Origin: Aradus depressus
Lineage: Eukaryota; Arthropoda; Insecta; Hemiptera; Aradidae
DNA: 64,000 nt
Direction of reading: 5' to 3'
Assembly (NCBI GenBank): GCA_963662175.1
Contig: OY759214.1
Coordinates: forward strand, 13,578,001-13,642,000
A model generated the notes under the pieces. It had not been told where the DNA came from, did no database searches, and was given only the letters and a program-made list of their open reading frames with translations. Shown here piece after piece: positions 30,641 to 42,604 of the stretch (position 1 is the stretch's first letter; the number at the start of each line of letters is the position of its first letter). Position numbers and translations under genes: made by a program.

Positions 30641-31532
30641 ACTTCATTCATTCACAATCTTAAATTGCACTGAGACTTGTATACTATACTAAAGTATATA
30701 CACTTCGTATGTATGTTTTAGATTGTTGTACCCTCCATACACCATGTCCTGTATTTTTTATTATATTAATTTTACAAGGTAGAACAGAGCGTTAATCAAA
30801 TGCAAGTAGAATGATGGATATTCAACTAAATGTTTACCCAATTTTCGGTTTCACACACAAATCTCAAAATCAGAACGAATTTCCTGGAAGATTGGTAACT
30901 CTCATAAACATTGCCCCCGAGCTAAAACCTAGATCCGCGCAGGTGTGTTGCACATTTGGACATGTTATGTCTTATGCAAATTAGCTGCCCATTAGCCCTG
31001 TTTCTAAAGCCCCTGATGTCTGAGATAAGACTTTTTTAAGCCGGGGGATTTAGCTCCGAATCTTAAAACAGTTTAGCTAGCCAAGCGAGAATGATTTTTA
31101 TCAAAACTTGGTTCTGTATCTAATCTCTCATCTATGGTATGTTACTTGTACGGAAATGTTTGAGTGAACTGTTAAAATTCGCACCTATTCGAATAAATAA
31201 TTGGCAGGGAACTCAAGAACAAGTAATTTAAAAAAACAGGGTCATACTAAACTTTCTATTTTATTTTTTCCTTTCTCAAATTTTTGTTAGATTCAAATTT
31301 ATTGATTTTCGTAATTTTGAGAAGGGGAAGAGTGATATGTACAAAAATGGTTGGTATAAGAAAGTCCTGTCTTGGCCACAATTTTGAGTGTTATGAAACA
31401 AATTATAATTGTACTTTGTTGGCACTTCACATATGATTTATTAATATCTTAATCACCAGTCAAGTGCCACATCGGAATGTAATCTCGTAGGAATGTATTT
31501 GCACCTCTTATCACTCATTCTTCCGGCTGTGT
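30641..31532. other. About 0.9 kb, no gene recognised
   Basis: No frame, promoter or shared repeat could be identified. Confidence 0.3.
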
Positions 31533-31700
31533 GGTACGTAACCCGGCCGAGGCCTTCAGTTTATTTAAAATAAACTTAAACACGCCATCCTTCTAATGGG
31601 ACATTAAGCGATGGTCCCGAGCCTGTACGATGTCAGATACGCCTTAAAGGTGAATAAAAATTTAAGGTAAGAAAAAATTAGGACTCCCATAGAAGAGTAG
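31533..31700 (+). mobile_element. SINE S1, body with partial head
   Basis: Begins at the T-arm (AACCCGGCCGAGGCC) and ends at GACTCCCATAGAAGAGTAG. A and B boxes are not intact. Confidence 0.75.
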
Positions 31701-31974
31701 TTTCAAAGTTTAAGTTTTATTAATTATGTTTAGTGGTCTTATTTATTTTCATTTGTTCTAAACTATATATAAATAGCCTTCTTTTCGAGCAAAAATTTAG
31801 GTATTGGGATGCCTTTGGTTGTGTCAAAAGTTGAAAACTATTGTTGACAATGAACTTGAAAGAAATAAAACTTGTTTATTTAATATATTGTCTAATTTCA
31901 CCAACTATATTTACATGGGAGTACTTTCGGTATTTCTACCATCCTCAGCCAAAAGCATAAGAGATAAGACTAAG

Positions 31975-32185
31975 GTTTTTTTTTTTTTTTTTTTTTTTTT
32001 CTTTATGTACGGTGCATATTAGCCATGTCAATGTGTTATATATAATTATTTAAGACATCCATGGCCCCGGGAGGGAGTTCTATCTACGAAATAAAACTCA
32101 CTCCCGGACGGGATTCGAACCCGCAAACCATGGTGAGACCATGCGACCAAAGCCCTACGCTCTAGCCCGCACGGCCACCATGACC
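31975..32185 (-). mobile_element. SINE S2, full-length
   Basis: On the minus strand the tRNA-like head includes GGTGGCCGTGCGGGCTAGAG (A box region) and GCGGGTTCGAATCCC (B box). The body is TCCGGGAGTGAGTTTTATTTCG and CCATGGATGTC, the tail GACATGGCTAATATGCACCG, and then poly(A), seen as poly(T) at 31977-32000. AAGACTAAG lies on both sides (31966-31974, 32186-32194) as target duplication. This is the reference copy for S2. Confidence 0.85.
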
Positions 32186-32434
32186 AAGACTAAGTTAATA
32201 TTACAGAATGTCAGCCTCTCGAGGAACCCCTTACCCTCCCCCCTGGTGTTCCCCATGACGTCAGACATTCCTAACTAAGCTAAATTGTCAAGCTGTGAGA
32301 TATTTTATGACAAGGCGGTCCCCATATTTCAAATGTGTGACCCCTTCTAAGATCTAGGTATAAAGCATTAACAATGAACAGGCGAATAATATAACATTAA
32401 CAAATCAAAAATAATTGGTTCCAATTATTGAATT

Positions 32435-32966
32435 GGAAATAAGCTTGCTCTATTAGAAAAACAAAATAATTATGTTTCTAATTACGGGGAACTGAGACAA
32501 AATGTTTGAGAAAAGAAGGATCAACCGGAAGAGTCAGTCCCCAGTCTCAGTAGTACAGTTCCAACTATTAAATAAACAAGTTTTATTTCTTTCAAGTTCA
32601 TTTGAATTATTTCACAATATCTCTGCAATAATGTCAGTTTTATTGTTGACAATCTGTCCAATATACAATTGGTTGATCGTCACGCACTGTAGACTATATA
32701 TTCCACTTTTGTTCTGAATTTCAGTTTTGTCCCTACCTCTATCATTGTCATACCTTTCGGTGGAAACCGTCGTCACTGGCTGCTGGTCGAATACTGTGGG
32801 CGAGCGCTTTCGATGTTAAGACATCATCTTCAAGCCACTGTTAATGTTCTACTGACCCTGAGGACTGACTCTTCAGGTTGATCCTTCTTTTCTCAAACAT
32901 TTTTCTGAGTTCCCCGTAATTAGAAACATAATTATTTTGTTTTTCTAATATAGCAAGCTTATTTCT
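32435..32966. repeat. Foldback with ~110-bp arms and ribozyme-like centre
   Basis: Left arm 32437-32545 and right arm 32857-32965 are inverted copies (TAAGCTTGCT..TATTAG, TTTCTAATTACGGGGAACT, AAAGAAGGATCAACC). The ~310-bp centre holds a hammerhead-like core on the minus strand. It resembles the inverted-copy layouts of the 6193-6430 and 35170-44150 foldbacks, but with different sequence. Confidence 0.75.
32802..32833 (-). ncRNA. Degenerate hammerhead-like core
   Basis: Minus strand: TTGAAGA (expected CTGANGA), U, then GATGT-CTTA-ACATC (5-bp perfect hairpin), GAAA (32808-32811), and AGCGCT (self-complementary) followed by C. The changed first core base would be expected to weaken or abolish activity. 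Confidence 0.4.
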
Positions 32967-33295
32967 ATGAATATTATAATTTTATGTTATATATAATTAT
33001 ATTCATTATATACTATAGTGAATGTATCTATGCAAATAGAACCAGAGAATAGAGCAAGGAAATCGTTACGCGAAAGAGTGGGAAGTCAATTTTAAAATAT
33101 TGACTCTTTGAATGAAAACAGTTTCTGACAAATGTGTCAGGAATTTGACTTATGTGTTTACACCTTGATTAGCCCTCCATAGTAGCTAGAAACAGAAAAT
33201 AGACGTCTTTACATTATAAATAGCCAGTTATATATCTGTGGGAGATATTTCAGTGAGGTGAGCCAGAAGGCTATCATCCAACCCTCCAACTAGCT
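32967..33295. other. No gene recognised
   Basis: AT-rich between the foldback and the minisatellite. Confidence 0.25.
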
Positions 33296-33787
33296 TCTTT
33301 TTTAAATATACACCTGTTTTACTCATTTATTAATTGCCTTTTTTAAATACACACCTGTTTTAATCATTTATTAATTGTCTTTTTTAAATTCATATCAATT
33401 TTAGTCATTTATTAATTGTCTTTTTTGAATACACAACAGTTTTAGTCATTTACTAATTGTCTTTTTTAATACAAATATGTTTTAGTAATTTATTGTCTAT
33501 TTTAAATACACACCAGTTTTAGCAATTTATTAATTGTCTTTTTTAAATACACACCTGTTTTAATCATTTATTAATTCTCTTTTTTAAATATACTCCAGTT
33601 TTGTGATTTATTAATTATCTTTTTTTAACACACATCTTTTGTAGTAATTTATTAATTATCTTTTTTAAATACACATCTATTTTAGTCATTTATTAATTGT
33701 CTTTTTTAAATTCACATCTGTTTGAATCATTTATTCATTGTTTTTTTTTAATACCCATCTGTTTTAGTCATTTATTAATTGTCTTTT
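33296..33787. repeat. 41-bp AT-rich minisatellite, about 12 copies
   Basis: Consensus elements CTTTTTTAAATACACACCTG and TTTTAGTCATTTATTAATTG; units vary by a few bases and indels. Confidence 0.9.
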
Positions 33788-34344
33788 TTCTTATACCTTT
33801 ATGTTGTGTGATTAAAACTTTTTGAGAGGCATATTTAATATGAAATACTATTTTTCGACCGATTTTCAAGACAATTGTATCATCATCAGTGGTACATCCC
33901 ACCCGTACAATGTGGAGTTTTACTCACAGTATATTCTAGAGACCTTAGACTCCGATGTGCCAACATGTTTTATTTTTATAGTATATATGCCTTGGTTGGA
34001 ATGGTTGGCAATTTTTTCTGCGATCTCTTGCAACTCCCCTCTGTCATGGATATCTGTCACGTTCCCCTCTCCACTGATGAGTTCGGCTATCTACGTAACA
34101 CCTCTTCTTCATCTTCTGTCCTTCTCGGCCCATTTCATCCCCAAGGCAATTCCTCCTACTCAAGATGTTCTTTTACTCAAACCACTATGGTAATGTACCA
34201 TGAAGAAGACCAGCAGGGAGGGAACGTAAAAAAAAACGAAACAGACAGAGGCTGGTTAAAGTTCTCTATAGGACAGACAAAGAGAAACTGATTGCTAATA
34301 GTGGGTACTGTTACGAACTGAACGTTTTATAGTAGGTAATTTCT
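33788..34344. other. No gene recognised
   Basis: Two overlapping plus-strand frames of 123 and 138 codons (33822-34193, 33875-34291) show no domain; the 138-codon frame is serine-rich. Neither has a convincing start context. Confidence 0.3.
33859..33889 (-). ncRNA. Weak hammerhead-like core
   Basis: Minus strand: CTGATGA (33883-33889), U, GATAC-AATT-GTCTT (imperfect hairpin), GAAA (33864-33867), then ATCGGTC. It has the same order as the other loci, but stem II has a mismatch and stem III is no longer self-complementary. Confidence 0.3.
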
Positions 34345-34426
34345 CGGCCTCATGTTCACCAGAGCGATGAAAGAGCGCACTGGTAATAGGCGATATGAAA
34401 TCAGTTGAAGCCCGGACATGAGTGAT
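34345..34426 (+). mobile_element. SINE S1, 3' fragment
   Basis: TCATGTTCACCAGAGCGATG to CCCGGACATGAGTGAT. Confidence 0.7.
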
Positions 34427-34654
34427 AATCCCCAACCAACAGTCCAAGTCACTCTATCCACTCAACAACCACCAAGGACCCATTTCAGTTGTAACTATTC
34501 AGCCCATCTAAGGTAAGTAGCCAATCACGGTAAACAGTCATCACCATAAACGTCTGTTCCAAAGTCCAAGTATCGATAAATAACAACCAATAACATTCTC
34601 TGAATATTTATTGGGTTCAGTAGGAAGCTGTCAACGCCATGCTGTCACAACACA

Positions 34655-34915
34655 AAAACTGTAATAACTTCCAATGTAATGGATGTATCAAAATGAAATT
34701 TCATATTTAAATTCAAAACACCATAAGAAGAACACCTATTAGTTGTCAACGAAATCGGCCGAAAGGAAGGGGGAGGCTCAACCTAAAAACCCTAATAACC
34801 TATATAATGAATGTATCGACACAAAATTTAACATGAGAATCGCAAGTCCCTATTTAAGTCAACTATTGATTTTTAGCGATCAATTTGTTTTGGTCGATGA
34901 TTCACCGATATTTAT
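34655..34915 (+). repeat. Family B, internal units and 3' part
   Basis: Two internal units (AACGAAATCGGCCGAAAGG, ATGTATCGACACAAAATT), the CAACTATTGATTTTTAGC block and GATGATTCACCGA. Confidence 0.75.
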
Positions 34916-35251
34916 TTTTATTTTATAATTACTTTTGTGAACTAATTTTTTGTCGTTCAAAAGATTGTCCAGCATCAAAACAATGTATACCGCCCTCCAA
35001 CCAATCAAAATTCCAATCATGTTACTTTTTTCAACGTCAAATGTTTTAAAATGAAACACGGATATATGAAAGGCAATCATTTACATTTATAATTTTTCAA
35101 CTAATGAACTTATTATTTATCTTTTCTTCAAAAAGAGAAAAAAATATTTCAAAAACAGAATGTAAACTTTTATTGTTGTCTTTGAATAAATAAATAAATA
35201 AAACCAACTTATTTTTGAAATATTGTCTATTCCATGAAAATGTTCATGTAT

Positions 35252-35284
35252 GAACTACTGGTTTCGGTATTACACTATCGTCAG
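35252..35284 (-). ncRNA. Hammerhead-like core, left arm
   Basis: Minus strand: CTGACGA (35278-35284), a short GTG-TAA-TAC hairpin, GAAA (35262-35265), then CCAGTA. The right arm has ACCGGT, a perfect self-complement, at the same place. Confidence 0.45.
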
Positions 35285-35332
35285 GTTTAGTTATAAACTA
35301 AGTCATTTAGCTTAGTACGAACCATTCTTATA

Positions 35333-35838
35333 CAATTTTAACGGCATAGTGCACCATGAGTTCTTGCCACAAGGTCAAACGATCAATAAGGAGTACTAAC
35401 TGCAAGTGCAACGCTGTTTGCGTGAAGCAATCCGAAAAAAACGCCCGGATTTGTGGCGAAACAATTGCACCACGATAATGCACCTGCACTCACTTCATTG
35501 CTTGTTCGTGAATTTTTGGCCAAAAACAACTGTAATTATGCCCCAGCCTCCATATTCGCCAGACATGGACTTTTTTCTGTTCCCAACAATAAAGAGAACC
35601 TTAAAAGGCCGTCGTTTCACAAGCATAGATGAGATTAAAAGCGCATCACTGAGAGAGCTAAATGCTATCCCAAAGATCGAGTTCCAGAAGGTTTCGGAAA
35701 TTGGAAGAAGCGCTGCCATAATTGTATAATATCTAATGAGGACCATTTTGAAGGGAATAACATTGATGTAGACGAATAAATAAAATTCTTTTCAAGAACC
35801 GAAAATTCCCGTCATTTTTTGTACACACCTCGTCGTAT
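35333..35838 (+). pseudogene. mariner transposase C-terminal relic
   Basis: Reads VHHEFLPQGQTINKEY, a stop at 35397-35399, then LQVQRCLREAIRKKRPDLWR, HHDNAPALTSLL (second catalytic Asp at 35474-35476) and, after a shift, PQPPYSPDMDFFLFP (third Asp at 35562-35564). The HDNAPAH-like and YSPD motifs are hallmarks of mariner DD34D transposases. The 3' end has GTACACACCTCGT, the mariner-type inverted terminus; the 5' half and 5' terminus are missing. It interrupts the left foldback arm. Confidence 0.85.
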
Positions 35839-36340
35839 ATCAGTTAAGTGAAAAGGTTGGAATTTTAATTAGAAAATCCCTGTGGCTGTACAGAGAGAAA
35901 TTTGTTATTTCCTGCTCTATTATTATTAATTTTCTTTTGATAATTGCCAATGAAATATTTCCGACTAAAAAAATTCCTAACTGTACACCCACTGGGATTT
36001 CCAAGTTGAAATTCCAACCATCTTCCTAACCTAATATATAAGAATGGTTCGTACTCAGAAAATTACAGTTTATAACCAAATCTGACGAAAGTGTAATGCC
36101 AAAACCGCAGAGGCGGTTTTAAGTGAGATTGGGCCCTAGACCCACTTGTTTTTTGATGGTATACATATTATAATGAAAAATCTATATTAATAAAGCTGAA
36201 ACGGGGTTTGTTTGTTTGTTTGTTTGTTTGTTTGTATGTATGTATGTATGTTTGTTCCAGCATCACGCCCAAACCGCTGGACGGATTTTTATGAAACTGC
36301 CCAAGTAGCATTCTTTTGAGCCCGATTGAATAATAGGCTA

Positions 36341-39300
36341 TGTGGCGTCCCAAAATTTTGATCGGGAGGGGGGGTTGTGGGGGGGCCTAAGTATAAAAAT
36401 AGTGCTAACTCATTAACTAATGGGCGAATTGTCATGAAATTTCACAGGTAGTCTTTTTAAAATCCAAACAGGAAAAAAAGATGTGTGGCGTCCCAAAGTT
36501 TTGATCGGGAGGGGGGGTTGTAAGGGGGGCCTAAGTATATAAATAGTGCTAACACATTAACTAATGGTCGAATTGTCATGAAATTTCACACGTAGTCTTT
36601 TTAAAAGCCAAACAAGAAAAAAAGGTGTGTGGCGTCCCAAAGTTCTGATCGGGAGGGGGGGTTGTAAGGGGGGCCTAAGTATATAAATAGTGCTAACACA
36701 TTAACTAATGGTCGAATTGTCATGAAATTTCACACGTAGTCTTTTTAAAAGCCAAACAGGAAAAAAAGGTGTGTGGCGTCCCAAAGTTTTGAACGGGAGG
36801 GGGGGTTGTGGGGGGACCTAAGTATAAATATAGAGCTAACTCATTAACTAATGGGCGAATCGTCATGAAATTTCACATGTAGTATTTTTAAAAGCCAAAT
36901 AGGAAAAAAAGGTGTGTGGCGTCCCAAAGTTTTGAACGGGAGGGGGGGTTGTGGGGGGGCCTAAGTATAAATATAGAGCTAACTCATTAACTAATGGGCG
37001 AATCGTCATGAAATTTCACACGTAGTCTTTTTAAAAGCCAAACAGGAAAAAAAGGTGTGTGGCGTCCCAAAGTTTTGAACGGGAGGGGGGGTTGTGGGGG
37101 GACCTAAGTATAAATATAGAGCTAACTCATTAACTAATGGGCGAATCGTCATGAAATTTCACGTAGTATTTTTAAAAGCCAAATAGGAAAAAAAGGTGTG
37201 TGGCGTCCCAAAGTTTTGAACGGGAGGGGGGGTTGTGGGGGGGCCTAAGTATAAATATAGAGCTAACTCATTAACTAATGGGCGAATCGTCATGAAATTT
37301 CACGTAGTATTTTTAAAAGCCAAGTAGGAAAAAAAGGGGTGTGGCATCCCAAAGTTTTGAACGGGAGGGGGGGTTGTAAGGGGGGCCTAAGTATAAATAT
37401 AGAGCTAATTCCTTAACGGTTGGTCGGATTGCCACGAAATTTCACATGGAGTATTCCTGAATGACAAATAGAAAAATAAGGTGTGTGGCGTCCCAAAGTT
37501 TTGAACGGGAGGGGGGGTTGTGGGGGGGCCTAAGTATAAATATAGAGCTAACTCATTAACTAATGGGCGAATCGTCATGAAATTTCACGTAGTATTTTTA
37601 AAAGCCAAAGAGGAAAAAAAGGTGTGTGGCGTCCCAAAGTTTTGATCGGGAGGGTTGGTTGTAAGGGGGGCCTAAGTATATAAATAATGCTAACACATTA
37701 ACTAATGGTCGAATTGTCATGAAATTTCACACGTAGTCTTTTTAAAAGCCAAACAGGAAAAAAAGGTGTGTGGCGTCCCAAAGTTTTGAACGGGAGGGGG
37801 GGTTGTGGGGGGACCTAAGTATAAATATAGAGCTAACTCATTAACTAATGGGCGAATCGTCATGAAATTTCACGTAGTATTTTTAAAAGCCAAATAGGAA
37901 AAAAAGATGTGTGGCGTCCCAAAGTTTTGATCGGGAGGGGGGGTTGTAAGGGGGGCCTAAGTATATAAATAGTGCTAACACATTAACTAATGGTCGAATT
38001 GTCATGAAATTTCACACGTAGTCTTTTTAAAAGCCAAACAGGAAAAAAAGGTGTGTGGCGTCCCAAAGTTTTGAACGGGAGGGGGGGTTGTGGGGGGACC
38101 TAAGTATAAATATAGAGCTAACTCATTAACTAATGGGCGAATCGTCATGAAATTTCACATGTAGTATTTTTAAAAGCCAAATAGGAAAAAAAGGTGTGTG
38201 GCGTCCCAAAGTTTTGAACGGGAGGGGGGGTTGTGGGGGGGCCTAAGTATAAATATAGAGCTAACTCATTAACTAATGGGCGAATCGTCATGAAATTTCA
38301 CGTAGTATTTTTAAAAGCCAAGTAGGAAAAAAAGGGGTGTGGCATCCCAAAGTTTTGAACGGGAGGGGGGGTTGTAAGGGGGGCCTAAGTATAAATATAG
38401 AGCTAATTCCTTAACGGTTGGTCGGATTGCCACGAAATTTCACATGGAGTATTCCTGAATGACAAATAGAAAAATAAGGTGTATGGCGTCCCAAAGTTTT
38501 GAACGGGAGGGGGGGTTGTGGGGGGGCCTAAGTATAAATATAGAGCTAACTCATTAACTAATGGGCGAATCGTCATGAAATTTCACGTAGTATTTTTAAA
38601 AGCCAAAGAGGAAAAAAAGGTGTGTGGCGTCCCAAAATTTTGATCGGGAGGGGGGGTTGTGGGGGGGCCTAAGTATAAAAATAGTACTAACTCATTAACT
38701 AATGGGCGAATTGTCATGAAATTTCACAGGTAGTCTTTTTAAAATCCAAACAGGAAAAAAAGGTATGTGGCGTCCTAAAGTTTTGATCGGGAGGGGGGGT
38801 TGTAAGGGGGGCCTAAGTATATAAATAGTGCTAACACATTAACTAATGGTCGAATTGTCATGAAATTTCACACGTAATCTTTTTAAAAGCCAAACAAGAA
38901 AAAAAGGTGTGTGGCGTCCCAAAGTTTTGAAAGGGAGGGGGGGTTGTGGGGGGGCCTAAGTATAAAAATAGTGCTAACTCATTAACTAATGGGCGAATCG
39001 TCATGAAATTTCACATGTAGTATTTTTAAAAGCCAAATAGGAAAAAAAGGTGTGTGGCGTCCCAAAGTTTTGATCGGGAGGGGGGGTTGTAAGGGGGGCC
39101 TAAGTATAAATATAGAGCTAATTCTTTAACGGTTGGTCGAATTGTCATGAAATTTCACACGTAGTCTTTTTAAAAGCCAAACAGGAAAAAAAGGTGTGTG
39201 GCGTCCCAAAGTTTTGAACGGGAGGGGGGGTTGTGGGGGGACCTAAGTATAAATATAGAGCTAACTCATTAACTAATGGGCGAATCGTCATGAAATTTCA

Positions 39301-42300
39301 CATGTAGTATTTTTAAAAGCCAAATAGGAAAAAAAGGTGTGTGGCGTCCCAAAGTTTTGAACGGGAGGGGGGGTTGTGGGGGGGCCTAAGTATAAATATA
39401 GAGCTAACTCATTAACTAATGGGCGAATCGTCATGAAATTTCACGTAGTATTTTTAAAAGCCAAAGAGGAAAAAAAGGTGTGTGGCGTCCCAAAATTTTG
39501 ATCGGGAGGGGGGGTTGTGGGGGGGCCTAAGTATAAAAATAGTGCTAACTCATTAACTAATGGGCGAATTGTCATGAAATTTCACAGGTAGTCTTTTTAA
39601 AAGCCAAACAAGAAAAAAAGATGTGTGGCGTCCCAAAGTTTTGTTCGGGAGGGGGGGTTGTAAGGGGGGCCTAAGTATATAAATAGTGCTAACACATTAA
39701 CTAATGGTCGAATTGTCATGAAATTTCACACGTAGTCTTTTTAAAAGCCAAACAGGAAAAAAAGGTGTGTGGCGTCCCAAAGTTTTGAACGGGAGGGGGG
39801 GTTGTGGGGGGACCTAAGTATAAAAATAGTGCTAACTCATTAACTAATGGGCGAATTGTCATGAAATTTCACAGGTAGTCTTTTTAAAAGCCAAACAAGA
39901 AAAAAAGATGTGTGGCGTGACAAAGTTTTGTTCGGGAGGGGGGGTTGTAAGGGGGGCCTAAGTATATAAATAGTGCTAACACATTAACTAATGGTCGAAT
40001 TGTCATGAAATTTCACACGTAGTCTTTTTAAAAGCCAAACAGGAAAAAAAGGTGTGTGGCGTCCCAATGTTTTGAACGGGAGGGGGGGTTGTGGGGGGAC
40101 CTAAGTATAAATATAGAGCTAACTCATTAACTAATGGGCGAATCGTCATGAAATTTCACGTAGTATTTTTAAAAGCCAAATAGGAAAAAAAGGTGTGTGG
40201 CGTCCCAAAGTTTTGAACGGGAGGGGGGGTTGTAAGGGGGGCCTAAGTATAAATATAGAGCTAATTCTTTAACGGTTGGTCGGATTGTCACGAAATTTCA
40301 CATGGAGTATTCCTGAAGGACAAATAGAAAAATAAGGTGTGTGGCGTCCCAAAGTTTTGAACGGGAGGGGGGGTTGTGGGGGGGCCTAAGTATAAATATA
40401 GAGCTAACTCATTAACTAATGGGCGAATCGTCATGAAATTTCACGTAGTATTTTTAAAAGCCAAAGAGGAAAAAAAGGTGTGTGGCGTCCCAAAATTTTG
40501 ATCGGGAGGGGGGGTTGTGGGGGGGCCTAAGTATAAAAATAGTGCTAACTCATTAACTAATGGGCGAATTGTCATGAAATTTCACAGGTAGTCTTTTTAA
40601 AATCCAAACAGGAAAAAAAGGTATGTGGCGTCCTAAAGTTTTGATCGGGAGGGGGGGTTGTAAGGGGGGCCTAAGTATATAAATAGTGCTAACACATTAA
40701 CTAATGGTCGAATTGTCATGAAATTTCACACGTAATCTTTTTAAAAGCCAAACAAGAAAAAAAGGTGTGTGGCGTCCCAAAGTTTTGAAAGGGAGGGGGG
40801 GTTGTGGGGGGGCCTAAGTATAAAAATAGTGCTAACTCATTAACTAATGGGCGAATCGTCATGAAATTTCACATGTAGTATTTTTAAAAGCCAAATAGGA
40901 AAAAAAGGTGTGTGGCGTCCCAAAGTTTTGATCGGGAGGGGGGGGTTGTAAGGGGGGCCTAAGTATAAATATAGAGCTAATTCTTTAACGGTTGGTCGAA
41001 TTGTCATGAAATTTCACACGTAGTCTTTTTAAAAGCCAAACAGGAAAAAAAGGTGTGTGGCGTCCCAAAGTTTTGAACGGGAGGGGGGGTTGTGGGGGGA
41101 CCTAAGTATAAATATAGAGCTAACTCATTAACTAATGGGCGAATCGTCATGAAATTTCACATGTAGTATTTTTAAAAGCCAAATAGGAAAAAAAGGTGTG
41201 TGGCGTCCCAAAGTTTTGAACGGGAGGGGGGGTTGTGGGGGGGCCTAAGTATAAATATAGAGCTAACTCATTAACTAATGGGCGAATCGTCATGAAATTT
41301 CACGTAGTATTTTTAAAAGCCAAAGAGGAAAAAAAGGTGTGTGGCGTCCCAAAATTTTGATCGGGAGGGGGGGTTGTGGGGGGGCCTAAGTATAAAAATA
41401 GTGCTAACTCATTAACTAATGGGCGAATTGTCATGAAATTTCACAGGTAGTCTTTTCAAAATCCAAACAGGAAAAAAAGGTATGTGGCGTCCTAAAGTTT
41501 TGATCGGGAGGGGGGGTTGTAAGGGGGGCCTAAGTATATAAATAGTGCTAACACATTAACTAATGGTCGAATTGTCATGAAATTTCACACGTAATCTTTT
41601 TAAAAGCCATACAAGAAAAAAAGGTGTGTGGCGTCCCAAAGTTTTGAAAGGGAGGGGGGGTTGTGGGGGGGCCTAAGTATAAAAATAGTGCTAACTCATT
41701 AACTAATGGGCGAATCGTCATGAAATTTCACATGTAGTATTTTTAAAAGCCAAATAGGAATAAAAGGTGTGTGGCGTCCCAAAGTTTTGATCGGGGGGGG
41801 GGGGGGGGGGGTTGTAAGGGGGGCCTAAGTATAAATATAGAGCTAATTCTTTAACGGTTGGTCGAATTGTCATGAAATTTCACACGTAGTCTTTTTAAAA
41901 GCCAAACAGGAAAAAAAGGTGTGTGACGTCCCAAAGTTTTGAACGGGAGGGGGGGTTGTGGGGGGACCTAAGTATAAATATAGAGCTAACTCATTAACTA
42001 TGGGCGAATCGTCATGAAATTTCACATGTAGTATTTTTAAAAGCCAAATAGGAAAAAAAGGTGTGTGGCGTCCCAAAGTTTTGAACGGTAGGGGGGGTTG
42101 TGGGGGGGCCTAAGTATAAATATAGAGCTAACTCTTTAACGGTTGGTCGGATTGTCACGAAATTTCACATGTAGTATTCCTGAAGACCAAATAAAAAAAT
42201 AGGCGGTGTGACGGCTCTAAATAAGTTTTGAACGGGAGGGGGGGTTGTGGGGGGACCTAAGTATAAATATAGAGCTAACTCATTAACTATGGGCGAATCG

Positions 42301-42600
42301 TCATGAAATTTCACATGTAGTATTTTTAAAAGCCAAATAGGAAAAAAAGGTGTGTGGCGTCACAACGTTTTGAACGGGAGGGGGGGTTGTGGGGGGGGGC
42401 TAAATATACATATAGAGTTAGCTCATTAACGGTTGGTCGTATTGTCACGAAATTTCGCATATATTATTCCTGAAGGCCAAATAGAAAAATAAGGTGTGTG
42501 GCGTCCCGAAGTTTTGAATGGGTGGCGGGGTTGAGGGGGGGGGGGGGGGACTAAGTATAAATATAGAGTTAGCTCATTAACTGTTGATCGTATTGTCATG
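36341..42600. repeat. ~143-bp tandem array inside the Helitron, about 44 units
   Basis: Units begin at GTGTGGCGTCCCAAAG, spaced 143-144 bp (e.g. 36341, 36484, 36628, 36772), and contain GGGAGGGGGGGTTGT and TGTCATGAAATTTCAC. At least three unit variants exist, marked by AGTGCTAACACATTAAC, GAGCTAACTCATTAAC and GAGCTAATTCTTTAACGG. The phrase GGTATGTGGCGTCCTAAAG recurs 1,858 and 859 bp apart (38761, 40619, 41478), i.e. blocks of 13 and 6 units, so larger segments were duplicated. G runs expand to 19 at about 41795-41813. Frames on the minus strand are by-products. Confidence 0.95.
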
Positions 42601-42604
42601 AATT

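Noticed and set aside
33822..34291. 123- and 138-codon overlapping frames as a host gene
   Set aside because: No domain, no start context, and they overlap in two frames with biased serine content.
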